Assembly (NCBI GenBank): GCA_023159155.1
Contig: JAJNNX010000051.1
Location: forward strand, 1 to 64,000
Direction of reading: 5' to 3'
DNA from: Ustulina deusta
Lineage: Eukaryota; Ascomycota; Sordariomycetes; Xylariales; Xylariaceae
Length of the DNA stretch: 64,000 nucleotides
Within the stretch, counting starts at the first letter, position 1, and every line of letters starts with the position of its first letter. The position numbers and the translations under genes are program-made. Positions 13,067-26,813 of the stretch are shown here, one piece after another. Below the pieces are notes generated by a model. That model saw only the letters and a program-made list of their open reading frames with translations. It did not search any database and was not told where the DNA came from.

Positions 13067-15045
13067 TTATTATTTTTTAAAACTAAAAGTTTAAATATAA
13101 TTTTAATTTAAAATTACTAATAATATTAAATTTATATAGTTTTTTTATATTATATTGCTTTATTATTATTTTTATAATTATTTATAAATTTATTAGCTAT
13201 TATTATATATATTTATTTTTATAAGTTTTATAAAATTAATTAAGTTTAATTAGTATATTTTTAAAATTTTAAGCTATATATTAAGTATTGTTAGAATTAT
13301 AGCTTTTTAAAACAATTTAATACTATAGTTTCTTGTTTTTTTTATATATTTTTAATTATTTAATTTATTTGATTTTAAATTTTGCTTTATTATTAATATT
13401 TTTAATTAAAACTAATAACTAGATTTATTAAAATAAAAAATTATTATTTATTTTTTATAATTAATTAATATAAAATAAGTTTTTTATTTTATAAAAGTTA
13501 AACAAATTAAAAATATAGCTAAATTTTTGGTTTTTTTAAATTTTAAAAAGTTTAACTAATTAAAAGTTTAATTTAATAATTAGTATTTATATTATAAAAA
13601 ATTTTTTTTTTTTAAAAAACTTTGTTTTTTATTTTAAAATTTATTAAACGTTTTTTTTTATTAATTTATAGTTTATATTATTTTTTAAATATTTTAAGTT
13701 TAATAAACTAATTTAAATATTTATTTTTTAGTATTAAAATTTATAATAGTTTTATTAATATTTATTGTTAAAAAGTTTAATGTTTTAATTTTTATTGCTA
13801 TTTTTAATAATAATATATTAATTAATAAATATTATAAAAAATTATATATAAAGTTTAAAATAAAAAAATAAATATTTTAATTATTTTAATATTTATTAAT
13901 ATAAAAATAAAATTATTAGTTTAATTTTTAATTAATTAATTTTATTTCTTTTTTGGGTTAAAAATAATAAATATTATGAAAATAATATTTAATATTTATA
14001 TATTTAATATATTAAAAATTCTATATAAACTTTTATAATATTATATAACTAATAATTTTATAATATTTATTTTTTTATTAAATAATTGAAGTTATTTATA
14101 AATATTTATATATAATTATAACTTTATTAATTAAATAATAAATAAATAAAACTAAAAGTTTTATTTTATAATATTTTGTTTTTTTATAGTTATAATAATT
14201 ATATATATATTATTTATAATTATATTTTAAATAAAGCTGATAATATTTTTATTTTAATATTTTAATTATTTTATATTAATTTTAATATATAATAATTAAA
14301 AATATATAAATTTTTTAAATTAAAACTATAAAAAAAAAACAATTTTATTTAAAATAACTTTAAATATATATAGTTTTTTATTTTTATTTTTTAAATTTTT
14401 ATAGCTAGTTTTTTTATTTAATTAAGTTTATTAAATTAGTTTTTTAAAAAATATTAAATAAAAAATCTATAGTTAATATAAAACTTAATATTTTATTAAA
14501 AAAAATTAATATTATTGGTTTTTTTTTAGCTTTTTTAATTTTTATTAATAAAAGCTTTATTTTCTTTTTTAATAAAATATTAATTATTATATTTTTCTTT
14601 TTTTAATTAATATTAAAAAAAAATATTAAAATTTAATAAAAAGTTAGTTTAATATATTTATTATATTAATAAAATCTATTTATTTAAAAATATAATAAAG
14701 CTTAATAATTAATTATATAAAAAATTTAGTTAAAAAAAATTTTAAGTAATAATATTTTAAAGTTTATATTATTACTAAAAGTTTATAATTTTAAATTAAA
14801 TAAATTTGCTTAATTAATATTATTATTTTAAAAAAATAGTTTATAAATTTTTAGGTTATATTTTTTTATTATATTATATAAAATATTTATGTTTATTTAT
14901 ATTAATTAGCTAAGCTTAAAAATAACTAAAATAAATATTTTATATACTAATAATTTTATATATTTAAAAGCTTATTTTTGTTTTAGTTTTATTATAAATA
15001 GTTTATTTTCTTTAATAATTAATTTAAAAAAATAATAAGTTTATT

Positions 15046-15345
15046 TGTTAAATAGGCTTTATACAATATATTATATATAAAATAAATAATGCGTATAGAT
15101 AGAATATAATATATTGTATTATATTATTTATATAAAAAAAAAAAAAAAAGAATGTTTATATAAAGCATAAATTCTTTATATTTATGTAAGAGCTTACGTT
15201 ATTATATAAGCTAATATAACAAAAAGAAGTAAGGTTTTTTTTGTCCGGCCAAGATCCGGCTAACATCTGTACGAAAGCTAAGTATGAATTTGTACTCTGT
15301 GCAAGTTGTATAATAAGGTTGTAACTAATACTAGTTATTCTAATA
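15046..15345 (-). repeat. D 3' LTR (reverse orientation)
   Basis: It begins tgttaaatag and ends ttattctaata, the reverse complement of the forward family LTR. It contains tgtccggccaag, the complement of the cttggccgga core. Confidence 0.85.
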
Positions 15346-15893
15346 CTGGCTATTTTTTTTTTTAGTTATAACTGCCTGTTATATAAAAAAAAACAAAAAG
15401 TAACTATATAACTGCTTAAATATATATATAAAAGTTTAACTATTATAAAAGCGATTAAATAAGTAATCTAGTTTATATATATAGCTGCTAGATTAGTAAA
15501 TTATTTTTTTAATAAAATTATATAATAATATTATAAAATTATTACTTTAGTTATATAGTTAATTAAAAACTATAAATTAAATATTATTTAGTAACTATTT
15601 AAGTTAAAGCTAAATATTTATTTTTGCTTTATATAATAGCAAAGTTTATAATTAGCTAGCTTGTCTGGTTAGTAGGCCTTATATAGGCAGTTGTTAATTA
15701 AAGGCTTTTAAGGTTGCTTATGTTTAGTTAACTAAGCAGGTTATTTATATAGAAAGAAATTAACTAATTAGAAGTTAGGTTGGTTTATATATAGAAAGGC
15801 TTATATATAAAAGGGTGCTCGAGTTTCTTGTTGCTTTTTGTTTTTTTATTATTTTTTAAAATTTTTTATATTATATGTTGCTTTTATACTTCT

Positions 15894-15925
<32 letters not shown>

Positions 15926-16565
15926 GTACAAAAGTAATTGTAGTCCAGTCGGCCCAGTATTAGCTATGATTTATATTAGTATTAAAATAAGCATCTATTA
16001 TATAATAGATCTTATTCCAAGTTTTTTTAGGTCCAATTTAGTAAATATAAAAATCTTTTATATAATTTTTAAAGATTGTTAGAAATATTACATAATATTA
16101 ATCCTTTATAATATTAAGTCTTTAATAAATATTTATAAATAAATATGCCTTATTATAGAGTAAGTTATATAGTTTATTTATATAGTTCTTTTTTTTTTTT
16201 TATATTTTTTAAAAGATTATATATTTTTCCGGAAGGATTACTCTATTTTATATATTTTTTATAAAAAGTAGGTCCAAGAAAGGATTACTAGCTATTAGGT
16301 CTAGTATTATATAAAGGTACGCCTGTTGTATAGGGGTTTAAAAAAGGTTATAAACAATAAGGTATTTATATACTAGCTAGAAGTTAAGTTTATAGCCTAC
16401 CTTTGTTGTCTGACTATATATTGGTTTAGGGATATTTTAAAACTTAATAATAAGTTATATAAACTGGGCAGCGTAGTCCTTAAAAGTATAGAATTATATG
16501 TTCTAAGTAGGATTAGGCTATATAAGTTCTAAATATTTGATTTCTGGTTTTTGTTTTGTTTATAT

Positions 16566-16636
16566 AATAGGCCTAGGGGCTAGAATAGGCTAAGGGGTAA
16601 GGGTAGGTTAAGGAGTAGGGGTAGGCTAAGGGGGAG
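16566..16636. repeat. G-rich degenerate minisatellite inside D
   Basis: About five imperfect units related to ggctaaggggtaggg occur in a row. On the minus strand, which is the D coding sense, this would give a Pro/Gln-rich or Leu/Tyr-rich repeat. It is an unusual G-rich strand bias in AT-rich surroundings. Confidence 0.6.
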
Positions 16637-17542
16637 CAGGTCGAAATTATTGATTTAGTATAAAAAAAACTAAGGGCTATTATACAAAGGGTAGTAGAAT
16701 AGGTTAAACAATTAAAGGCTTAAGGGAATTTTTAGTTAGTTCAAATTTATTTCGTGCGATCTAAGCAAGGTTTTTTATATATATGCCTAGGTCTACTTAT
16801 GGTTATATTTTTTATATATAATAATATTATAAAGTTTTGTACGAACGTTTGTGTAAAATTTTTTAAAATGTTTAAATGTTTATTTTATAAAATCTTTTTT
16901 GTACGTTTTTTAAAATATTTGTTTATTATTAATTATATAGTTATATTTTTTAATTTAGTAAGCTATATACCTATTAAATATTAGTTTTGTTATATTATTT
17001 AGATTAATAGGTTTATTTTAGTATTAAAAATTAAATATTTTTTATATATTTTTTAAGCTAACATTAAGTTCTTGTGCAATTTTTCGTATATAAATCGTAG
17101 ATATATTTTAGTAGCTTTTTATATATTATATAATATACTTAATATTATAATAAAAGGAATAAAGTAGGTAAAAAAAAAAAAAAGCTATTTAGTTGTTATA
17201 TAATAGTATGGTTAAAAGTAATATAATTGTATGTTATTTTTGTTTTTTTTGTATAGTATTTTTAATGTTTTTTATAAAAAGTTAATATTTATATATTAAA
17301 AATTAGATTTTTTTTTTTTTTTTATAACAATTAAATATATTTGGGTATTTTATAGTATGGAATATTTGTTTTATTTTATATAGTATTACTAATGCTTTCT
17401 TATAAAAGAGTAGTGTTATATAGTAAAGATTTCGAAGTGTAATATAAAGACTTATTTGTATAGGTTTAACTTTGTTATTACTTTTACTAATCTATAGTGC
17501 TTTTTTATAATTTTTTTCAATATTTTTAAAACTATTAATTAG

Positions 17543-17795
17543 TATTAAATAGGCTATATATAATATATTATATATAAAATAAATAATACATATAAATAGA
17601 ATGTTTATATAAAGCATAAGTCTTTTATATTTATATAAGAGCTTACGCTATTGTACGAGCTAATATAACAAAAGGGAAGTAAGGTCTTTTTTGTCCGGCC
17701 GAGGTCCGGCTAACATTTGTACAAAAGCCAAGCGTAAACTCGCACTCTATGCGAGTTGCATAATAAGGTTATAACCAATGCTAGTTATTCTAACA
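17543..17795 (-). repeat. D 5' LTR (reverse orientation), internally deleted
   Basis: It starts tattaaatag and ends gttattctaaca. It aligns with the LTR at 15,046-15,345 but is 47 bp shorter, because it lacks the poly-A-bearing segment seen there near 15,125-15,150. It is less mutated than its partner (it retains ttttgtccggccgaggtccg). Confidence 0.82.
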
Positions 17796-18103
17796 TTATT
17801 AATATAATAAATAAATATATAAATATAATTATAAAGTTTAAAAAATAACCAAATTAATTTAATATTTTTAAAATTATTAAAATTTTAGTAGGGTTAATTT
17901 TAATTTTGATTTTAGTTTTTATAATTATTTTTAAATAATTAATAATAAATATATTAAAATAAAACTTTTTAATATTTTTTTAATATTTAGTTTAATATAA
18001 ATAATAAATTATTTTTTTATAATAAGTTTAGTATTATTTTTTAGTTTTAAAATAAATTAAAATATTATTTATATAAATATTTATAAATTTATTTAAAAGT
18101 TTT

Positions 18104-18336
18104 TATAATAGTTAGTATAGTCTTAGCAAAACTTATAAAAACTATAGACCTATATAGCAATAAAATAAAAAGTCTATATATAAACCAGACTATAACTTTA
18201 TAGCTATATATATAAAGTTTATATTCATTTACTTTATAAACTCTAATTTTTTTTTTTTTTTTTTTTTTTAGTTTAAAGTTTTTATATATAATATTCATAA
18301 ACTAGCTATAAAAATTTTACTTAACTAATTATAATA
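18104..18336 (+). repeat. B2 5' LTR
   Basis: It starts tataatagttagtatag and ends ctaattataata. It includes the conserved ctatatagcaataaaata segment and a poly-T run. The comparison with 42,911 (tataacag) and with the ends at 24,174 and 54,655 (gtaaca) implies ancestral termini TGTAACAG...GTAACA. Confidence 0.87.
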
Positions 18337-21300
18337 CTACTTTAAGTTTATTAATTATTTATTAATAAATATTTAATAAATATATATTTTTTATTTTATT
18401 ATAATTAATAAAATATAAATAAACTTTTTTTTTTAGTTATATATTTAATATAAAAAATTATATATTTTATAATATAAACTTAATTTTAATATAATTTTAA
18501 TAAAACTTTTAATTTTTATATTATTTAAAAATTAATAACTTATAAAAAACTTGACTTTAAATATTTTTATTTTATTTTTAGTTTTTAAATATTTAAAACA
18601 ACTTTAATTTTTAAATATAGCTAGCTTTTTATTATTAAACAATTTGAAAATCTTTTTTTTTATAAAAAAAAAAAAAACTAAGTATTAAATTTTTTTATAA
18701 ACGTTTTAAGCAAACTAATACTTAAAAAAAAATCTAAAAGAAATTAAAAATTAAAACTTAAAAAAATAAAATTTAAATTAGAACTAAAATAATTTAAAAT
18801 AAATAATATATTTAAAAATATATTAATAAATATTATAGCTATATAAGTTTATAAATTTATATTAGTTTTAATAAAACTTTTTTAATAAAAAAAAAATAAA
18901 GTATTAATTTTTTAATATATTTATTTTAATATTTTTAAAAAATATATTTAAAATATTAATTTTAAACTTTTTAGTTTTATTGCTTTATTTATTTTTTGTT
19001 TTATTAGTTTATTTGTTAATATTTTAAATTTTTGTTATATTAAAAAAGCTAAAATATAAAAAACTAATCTTAATAAATTTATAAAAAATAAAGCTTTATT
19101 TAATAACTAAGTTTATAAACTAATAAAAAAGCTAAATAAAAATATTACTATGTTTTAAACTAAAAATAATTAATTTTAATATATTATAAGCTAATTAAAA
19201 AAATATATTAAAAAATTTATAAAAATATATTTGTATTTAACTAAAAAATTATTTAATAATATTACTAAAATAATTTTAGTTTTATTAATAATTTATTATA
19301 ACTTTAATTAAGCAATTATTATTTATAAAATATTTTAAGCTTATATATATAAAACTAATAAAAATATTAATAAATTTATTTTTATATTTAATAGTTTAAT
19401 TTAAAAATATTAATTTGGTAAATTATAACAAAAAATATAAATTATAGAACTATTTTTATATAAATTAAAAAAAAAATCTATATAAAGTTTTTATAAATTT
19501 AAAGATTTTTTATAAATTATTTATTAATAAAATTATTAAATTAATATATAATATTAAATAAACTTATAAAAATTATTAATCAGTTAAACTTATTAGTTTA
19601 ATTAAATAAAAATTTAATTTAAATAACTAAATTTTTTGTAAACTTATTTATTTATTTTTAGCTAACTTTAAAAGTTCTAAAATATTTATTTTAAAATAAT
19701 TAAAATAAGTATTAATTATAAAAAAAAAAAAACCTATTAAAATAATAAAACTTGTTTTATTTATAATAAAAAAAAATATTTATTAATTAACTGCTTTAAT
19801 TAAAAGTTTAAAGTTTTTAATATTTAGCTAGCAAAAAAAGTTTATAATAAAAATAGCTTTAATAGTTTATTTAATTTAAAAAATAAATAAAATTAATAAA
19901 AAATTTTTTATTAGTTTTTTTATTTATTTTAGCTAAAATATATAATTAAAACAAATTAATTATTTTTAAAATATTTATTTAATTATAAATTAATAATATT
20001 AAAATAAAAACTTTAGTTTTATATAATATTAAAACTTATATTTTTTTAATAATTAGTTATAAGTTTATATAATAAATTAAATAATAATTAAAAATAAAAA
20101 TAATTTGTTTAATGAAATTTTAAAAGTTTTATAACTATTAAAATAAAATAATTAATAAAATTAATAAATATTTAATATATATTATAAAAATTAATAATTA
20201 ATAATTTAAAAACTAAATATTTTAAATTATTAATTTTAGTTATAATATTATTATTAGTATTAAATAATTAATAAAATAAAATATTTTAATAAAAACTTAA
20301 AAATAATAATTAATTTAATTAAATAATTTATTTTTATTAGTTTAATTTTTACTAATAATTATAATTAAATTTTTTAGCTATAAATAATAAAATATAAACG
20401 TAAAAATATAAAAAAATATTAATTAATATAATTAAATATTAAAAAAATATTACTAAATATTAAAATAATTTTTTAAAAATAACTAAAACTAAAAAAATAT
20501 AAAAAAAACCTAGAACTTTTAAACTTAAAACAAAAAAAGTCTATATAATAACTTTAAAAAAAAAAACTATGCTATTATTAACAAAATTATATAAAACTTT
20601 TAAAATTATTGTTATTAAAATAAATAAAAATGAGTAATTAAAAAAACTTTAAAAAAATTTATTATAATTAAGTTTATAATAACTAAAAATAATTATACTG
20701 AGCTACTTAAAAAAAATTTAAAAATAATTAATATTTTATAAAAAAAAAAAACTTAAATTAATTAAGTAGTATTTTAAAAAAAATTTAATAATAAACTAAT
20801 TTTATTTTTAAAAAAAAAAAACTTTAAATATATTAAATTAATATAAAATTTTCGGTTTTTTTAGCTATTATATTTAAAAAAATTCTTTTTAAAAAAGAAA
20901 TCCAAAACTTTAGTACTATTTTAATTAAAATTTAATATAATATTAAAACTTAAAAATAAAAAATATATTTTTAAGCTTTATTAATACTAAATATTTATAT
21001 AATTTATTTTATTTAAAAAAAAGTTTATAAACAAGCTATTAATTATAAATTTTATTAAACAAAATATAAACTTAAATATTATTTTTATTTTATTTATACT
21101 TAAACTTAAATTAATTAAATATAAATTTATAATTAATTATTAATAAAAAAATATATATTTAAAAAATAAATTATACTAGTTTTAAATATTAACAATACTA
21201 TATTTAATTATTGTAATACTATTTATTTTATAAAACTTAATATTATTAAAATTTTTTATTAATTATTATTAACTATAAAATTATACTATTTTTTTTTTAA

Positions 21301-22099
21301 ACTTATAAAAAAATATTTTAATAAAAATTTTATTATTTAGTTTAAAAATAAAACCTGCTTAATAGCAAATTTTTATTAATATATAAATTTAAAAATTTCT
21401 AAACAAGTTTATAAATATTTATATAAATAATATTTTAATTTATTTTAAAACTAAAAAATAGTATTTAATTTATTTTAAAACTAAAAAATAGTATTAAATT
21501 TATTATAAAAAAATAATTTATTATTTATATTAAGCTAAATATTAAAAAAATATTAAAAAGTTTCATTTTAATATATTTATTATTAATTGTTTAAAAATAG
21601 TCATAAAAATTAAAATAAAAATTAGAATTAATTTTATAAAAATTTAAACAATTTTAAATTAAAATTTTAATAATTTTAAAAATACTAAATTAATCTAGTT
21701 ATTTTTTAAGCTTTATAATTATATTTATATATTTATTTTTTACGTTAATAAAATTACTATTTTTTTAAATTAATTATTAAAAAAAATAAACTATTTATAA
21801 TAGGACTAAAACAAAAACAAGCTTTTAAACATATAAAACTATTAGTATATAAAATATTTATTTTAGTTTTTTTTAAACTTAGCTAACTAATATAAATAAA
21901 AATAAATATTTTATATAATATAATTAGAAAAACTATCTAATAATAATAAAAAAATATAACCTAAAAATTTATAAAATATTTTTTTAAAATAATAATATTA
22001 ATTAAGTAAATTTATCTAATTTAAAATTATAAATTTTTAATAATAGTATAAATTTTAAAATATTACTACTTAGAGCTCTTTAGAACTAAGTTCTTTATA

Positions 22100-22600
22100 A
22101 TAACTAATTATTAAGCTTTATTGTATTTTTTAAATAAATAGATTTTATTAATATAATAAATATATTAAGCTAATTTTTTATTAAATTTTAATATTATTTT
22201 TTAATACTAACTAAAACAAAAAAATATAATAATTAATATTTTATTAAAAAAAATAGCTAAACTTTTTATAATTAAAGCTAAAAAAGCTAAAAAACAAATA
22301 ATAATATTAGTTCCGCCTAATAAAATATTAAGTTTTATATTAACTATAGACCTTTTATTTAATATTTTTTAAAAAGCTAACCTAGTAAACTTAATTAAAT
22401 AAAAAAACTAGCTATAAGATCTAAAAAATAAAAACAAAAAACTATATATACCTAAAGTTATTTTAAATAGGACTATTTTTTTTATATAGCTTTAATTTAA
22501 AAAGCTTATATATTTCTAATTATTATATATTAAAATTAATACAAAATAATCAAAATATTAAAACAAAAATATTATTAGTTTTATTTAAAATATAATTATA
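22100..22600 (+). pseudogene. B2 pol remnant (RNase H end and start of integrase)
   Basis: On the plus strand a frame with many stops reads ANFLLNFNIIF at ~22,169-22,201, then a region corresponding to the Y-R-P-G-K-x-N-x-x-A-D-x-L-S-R-K block that closes Ty3/gypsy RNase H, with tryptic-rich integrase-like sequence after it. The same region occurs in B1 (~5,950-6,420) and B4 (~52,270-52,750). The identification rests on reading the degenerate frame by eye. Which part of the element is left and right of this block was inferred from the normal Ty3/gypsy order (gag, protease, RT, RNase H, integrase). Confidence 0.7.
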
Positions 22601-23935
22601 AATAATATATATATAATTATTATAACTATAAAAAAAACAAAATATTATAAAACAAAACTTTTAGCTTTTTTTATTTATTATTTATATTAGTTATAATATA
22701 ATAATATATAGTAATAAATAATAAAAATATATTATTCAATTAATAAAGTTATAATTATATATAAGTATTTATAAACAAATTTAACTGTTTAATTATAACT
22801 TTATTTAATAAAAAAACAAATATTATAAAATTATTAGTTATATAATACTATAAAAGTTTATATAAATTTTTTAATATATTAAATATATAAATATTAAATA
22901 ATATAAAACTATTTATTTTTAAGTTTATAATAATAATTAATAGTTTTATAAGCACTAAACATTGCTTTAGTAATACTTACTACTTTTAAACCTAAAAAAC
23001 AATAAAATTAACTAACTAAAAACTAAATTAATAATTTTATTTTTATATTAATAAATATTAAAATAATTAAAATATTTATTTTTTTGCTTTAGACTTTACA
23101 TATAATTTTTTATAATATTTATTATTTAATATATTATTACTAAAAATAGCAATAAAAGTCAAAATATAAAACTTTTTAATAATAAACATTAATAAAACTA
23201 TTCTAGATTTTAATACTAAGTAATAAATATTTAAATTGGTTTGCTAAACCTAAAATATTTAAAAAATAATATATAATATAGTAACCCTTGTATAAAAATA
23301 ATATAAGCTATAAGCTAATAAAAAAAACGCTTAATAAATTTTAAAATAAAAAATAAAGTTTTTAAAAAAAAAAAAGCTTTGTAATACAAGTACTAACTAC
23401 TAAATTAGACTTATAATTAGTTAGACTTTTTAAAATTCTAAAAAAACAAAAATTTAGCTATGTTTTTGATTTGCCTAACTTTTATAAAATAAAAAACCTA
23501 TTTTATACCAACCGATTATAAAAAGCAAATAATAACCCTTTATTTTATTAAATCTAATTATTGCTTTTAGTTAAAAATATTAATAATAAAGCAAAATTTA
23601 AAATCAAACAAATCAAACAATTAAAAATATATAAAAAAAACAAAAAACTAAAATATTAAGTTACTTAAAAAAGCTATAATCCTAATAATACTTAATATAT
23701 AGTTTAAAATTTTAAAAACGTACTAATTAAACTTAACTAATTTTATAAAACTTATAAAAAAACTTCTAAACCTTTTATAAGATTATAAAAATAGATTTAT
23801 ATAACAATAGTTAATAAATTTATAAACAATTATAAAAACAATAATAAAGCAATATAAAAAAACTATATAAACTTAATATTATTAGTAATTTTAAATTAAA
23901 ATTATATTTAAATTTTTAGTTTTAAAAAAAAGTAA

Positions 23936-24174
23936 TATAATAGTTAGTATAGTTTTAGCAAAACTTGCAAAAACTTTAGACCTATATAGCAATAAAATAG
24001 GAAGTCTACACATAAACTAGCTTATAATTCTGCAGCTATATATATAAAGTTTATATTTACCTACTTTATAAACTTTAACTTTTTTTTTATTTTTTTTCTT
24101 TTTTTTTAACTTAAAATCTTTGTTTATAGTATTAATAAACTAGCTATAAAAGCTTTACTTAACTGATCGTAACA
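23936..24174 (+). repeat. B2 3' LTR
   Basis: It starts tataatagttagtatag after an A/G-rich tract (ttaaaaaaaagtaa) that fits a polypurine tract, and ends ctgatcgtaaca, one of the best-preserved B LTR ends. The TSD GTTTT follows. Confidence 0.88.
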
Positions 24175-26634
24175 GTTTTTAAATTTATATATTAATAAAA
24201 GTTTATTATTAAACAAGTTTTATTTTCAAACTAAATAATAAAACTTTTTATAAAAATATTTTTTTATAAATATAAAAAAAATATATATATAATTTTATAA
24301 TTAATAATAATTAATAAAGAATTTTAATAATATTTAGTTTTATAAAATAAATAATATTATAATAATTAAATATAATATTATTAATATTTAAAACTAATAT
24401 AATTTTATTTTTTAAATATATATTTTTTTATTAATAATTAATTATAAATTTATATTTAATTAATTTAAATTTAAATATAAATAAAATAAAAATAATATTT
24501 AAGTTTATATTTTATTTATAAACTTTTTTTTAAATAAAATAAATTATATAAATATTTAATATTAATAAAGTTTAAAAATATATTTTTTATTATTAAGTTT
24601 GAGTACTATATTAAATTTTAGTTATAAGAATAATAAAATTTTAGATTTTTTTTTTACAAAAAACTTTTTTAAATATAATAGCTAAAAAAATAAAAAGTTT
24701 TATATTAACTTTATATATTTAAAGTTTTTTCTTTTTAAAAAATAAAATTAATTTATTTTTAAAAGTTTTTTATAATACTATTTAATTAATTTAAATTTAC
24801 TTTTTTTATAAAATATTAATTACTTTTAAGTTTTTTTAAAGTTTTTTTAGCTAGTTATTTTTATTTATTTTAATAAAAATAATTTTAAAAATTTTATATA
24901 ATTTGTTTAATAATAGCTTAGTAGTTTTTTTTTTTTAGGAATTACTATATAAACTTTTTTTATTTTAGATTTAAAAATTCTAAGTTTTTTTTAGTTTTTT
25001 TAGTTTTAGTTATTTTTAAAATAATTGTTTTATTTTTAAAAAATTATTTTAATATTTAATAATATTTTTTTATATTTTTAAGTTTATATCTTATTATTTA
25101 TAATTAAAAAGTTTAATTATAATTATTAATAAAAATTAAACTAATAAAAATAAATTATTTAACTAAATTAATTATTATTTTTAGGTTTTTATTAAAATAT
25201 TTTGTTTTATTAATTATTTAATCTTAATAATAATATTATAACTAAAATTAATAATTAAAAATATTTATAAACTTTACTAACTATTTTGTTTTAATAGTTA
25301 TAAAATTTCTAAAGTTTAACTAAACAAACTATTTTTATTTTTAATTATTGTTTAATTTATTATATAAATTTACAATTAATTATTAAAAAAATATAAGTTC
25401 TAATATTATATAAAACTAAAGTTTTTATTTTATTACTATTAATTTATAATTAAATAAATATTTTAAAAATAATTAATTTGTTTTAACTATATATTTTAAT
25501 CAAAATAAATAAAAAAATTAATAAATAAAATTTTATTAGTTCTATTTATTTTTTGAATTAAATAAACTATTAAAGCTATTTTGATTATAAGCTTTTTTTG
25601 CTAATTAAATATTTAACACTTTAAGTTTTTAATTAAAATAATTAATTAATATATGCTTTTTTTTATTATAAATAAAGCAAATTTTATTATTTTAATAAGC
25701 TTTTTTTTTTATCATTAATATTTATTTTAATTATTTTAAAATAAATATTTTAAAATTTTTTAAATTAACTAAAAATTAATAAATAAATTTGCTAAAAATT
25801 TAATTATTTAAGTTAGATTTTTGTTTAATTAAACTTATAAGTTTAATTTATTAATAGTTTTTATAAACTTATTTAACATTATATATTCATTCAATAAATT
25901 TAGTAATAAATTATTTATAAAAAATATTTAAATTTATAAAAACTTTATATAAATTTTTTTTTTAATTTATATAAAAATAGTTTTATAATTTACATTTTTA
26001 TTATAATTTAATAAATTAATATTTTTAAACTAAACTATTAAATATAAAAATAAACTTATTAATATTTTTATTAGTTTTATATATATAAACTTAAAATATT
26101 TTATAAATAATAACTATTTAATTAAAATTATAATAAATTATTAATAAAACTTGAATTATTTTAATAATATTATTAAATAATTTCTTAATTAAATAAAAAT
26201 AAAATTTTATTAATTTTTTAATATATTTTTTTAATTAATTTATAATATATTAAAATTAGCTATTTTTAGTTTAAAATATAATAATATTTTTGTTTTACTT
26301 TTTTATTAGTTTATAAACCTAATTATTAAATAAAGCTTTATTTTTTATAAATTTATTAAAATTAATATTTTTTTTTTAGGTTTTTTAATATAAATAAAGT
26401 TTAAAATATTAAAAAATAAATTAATAAAATAAAAAATAAATAAAACAGTAAAACTAAAAAATTTCAAATTAATATTTTTAAATATATTTTTTATTATTAA
26501 ATTATAGTTATTTTTTAAAAGTATTAAAATAAACATAGAAAAAAATTAAAGTTTTATTTTTTTATTTATTAAAAAAATTCTATTAAAATTAATATAAAAT
26601 TATAAATTTATATAGTTTTAATATTTTTTAATAT

Positions 26635-26813
26635 TGTTATAAATAGGAAGTTTACGAGGTCAGGTATAATATATAGAAAGATAAGTTATATATTTGGTAA
26701 GGTTAGCTTATAAGACTAAAGCTTATAGGAGGAAGATTTTTTATTAAAGTCGGTGCAAATATAGTATATATATATAGTAAGTGTGTACCAGTCCTAGTAT
26801 ACTAGGCATGACA
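26635..26813 (-). repeat. C 3' LTR
   Basis: On the plus strand it runs from tgttataaatagg to ctaggcatgaca. In coding sense it begins TGTCATGCC and ends ATAACA. It is less RIP-damaged than the partner at its tgttata end (keeps gaagtttacgaggtcagg). Confidence 0.88.

Larger units (their letters stand above)
15046..17795 (-). mobile_element. D: complete short LTR element, probably non-autonomous
   Basis: A 2,750-bp element has a left LTR (15,046-15,345) and a right LTR (17,543-17,795), both in reverse orientation. The flanking 5-bp TSD is perfect: TTATT at 15,041-15,045 and 17,796-17,800. Removing D restores continuous B3 sequence, and B1/B2 show the empty site. The ~2.2-kb internal part is too short for a complete gag-pol and I saw no reverse transcriptase signature, so it is probably non-autonomous or internally deleted. 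A G-rich minisatellite lies inside. A purine-rich tract adjoins the 3' LTR when read on the minus strand. Frames at 15,828-16,082 and 16,754-16,984 look like chance. Confidence 0.87.
18104..24174 (+). mobile_element. B2: complete family B Ty3/gypsy element
   Basis: A 6,071-bp element has LTRs at 18,104-18,336 and 23,936-24,174 and a perfect 5-bp TSD GTTTT (18,099-18,103 and 24,175-24,179). It lies inside B3 in the opposite orientation, i.e. a B element inserted into another B element. It encodes a Ty3/gypsy polyprotein on the plus strand: near 22,169-22,245 the frame reads ANFLLNFNIIF followed by residues of the conserved RNase H end, with stops where Arg/Gln are expected. Integrase-type sequence follows downstream. 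It is thoroughly RIP-mutated and cannot be active. Confidence 0.9.

Noticed and set aside
15828..16082. 84-codon plus-strand ORF rich in Phe/Ile/Tyr, looking like a membrane protein
   Set aside because: It lies inside element D across a poly-T run. The hydrophobic composition follows from T-rich DNA, and no family features were seen.
18089..18298. 69-codon minus-strand ORF
   Set aside because: It covers the B2 5' LTR and its poly-T run, so it is a chance frame in a repeat.
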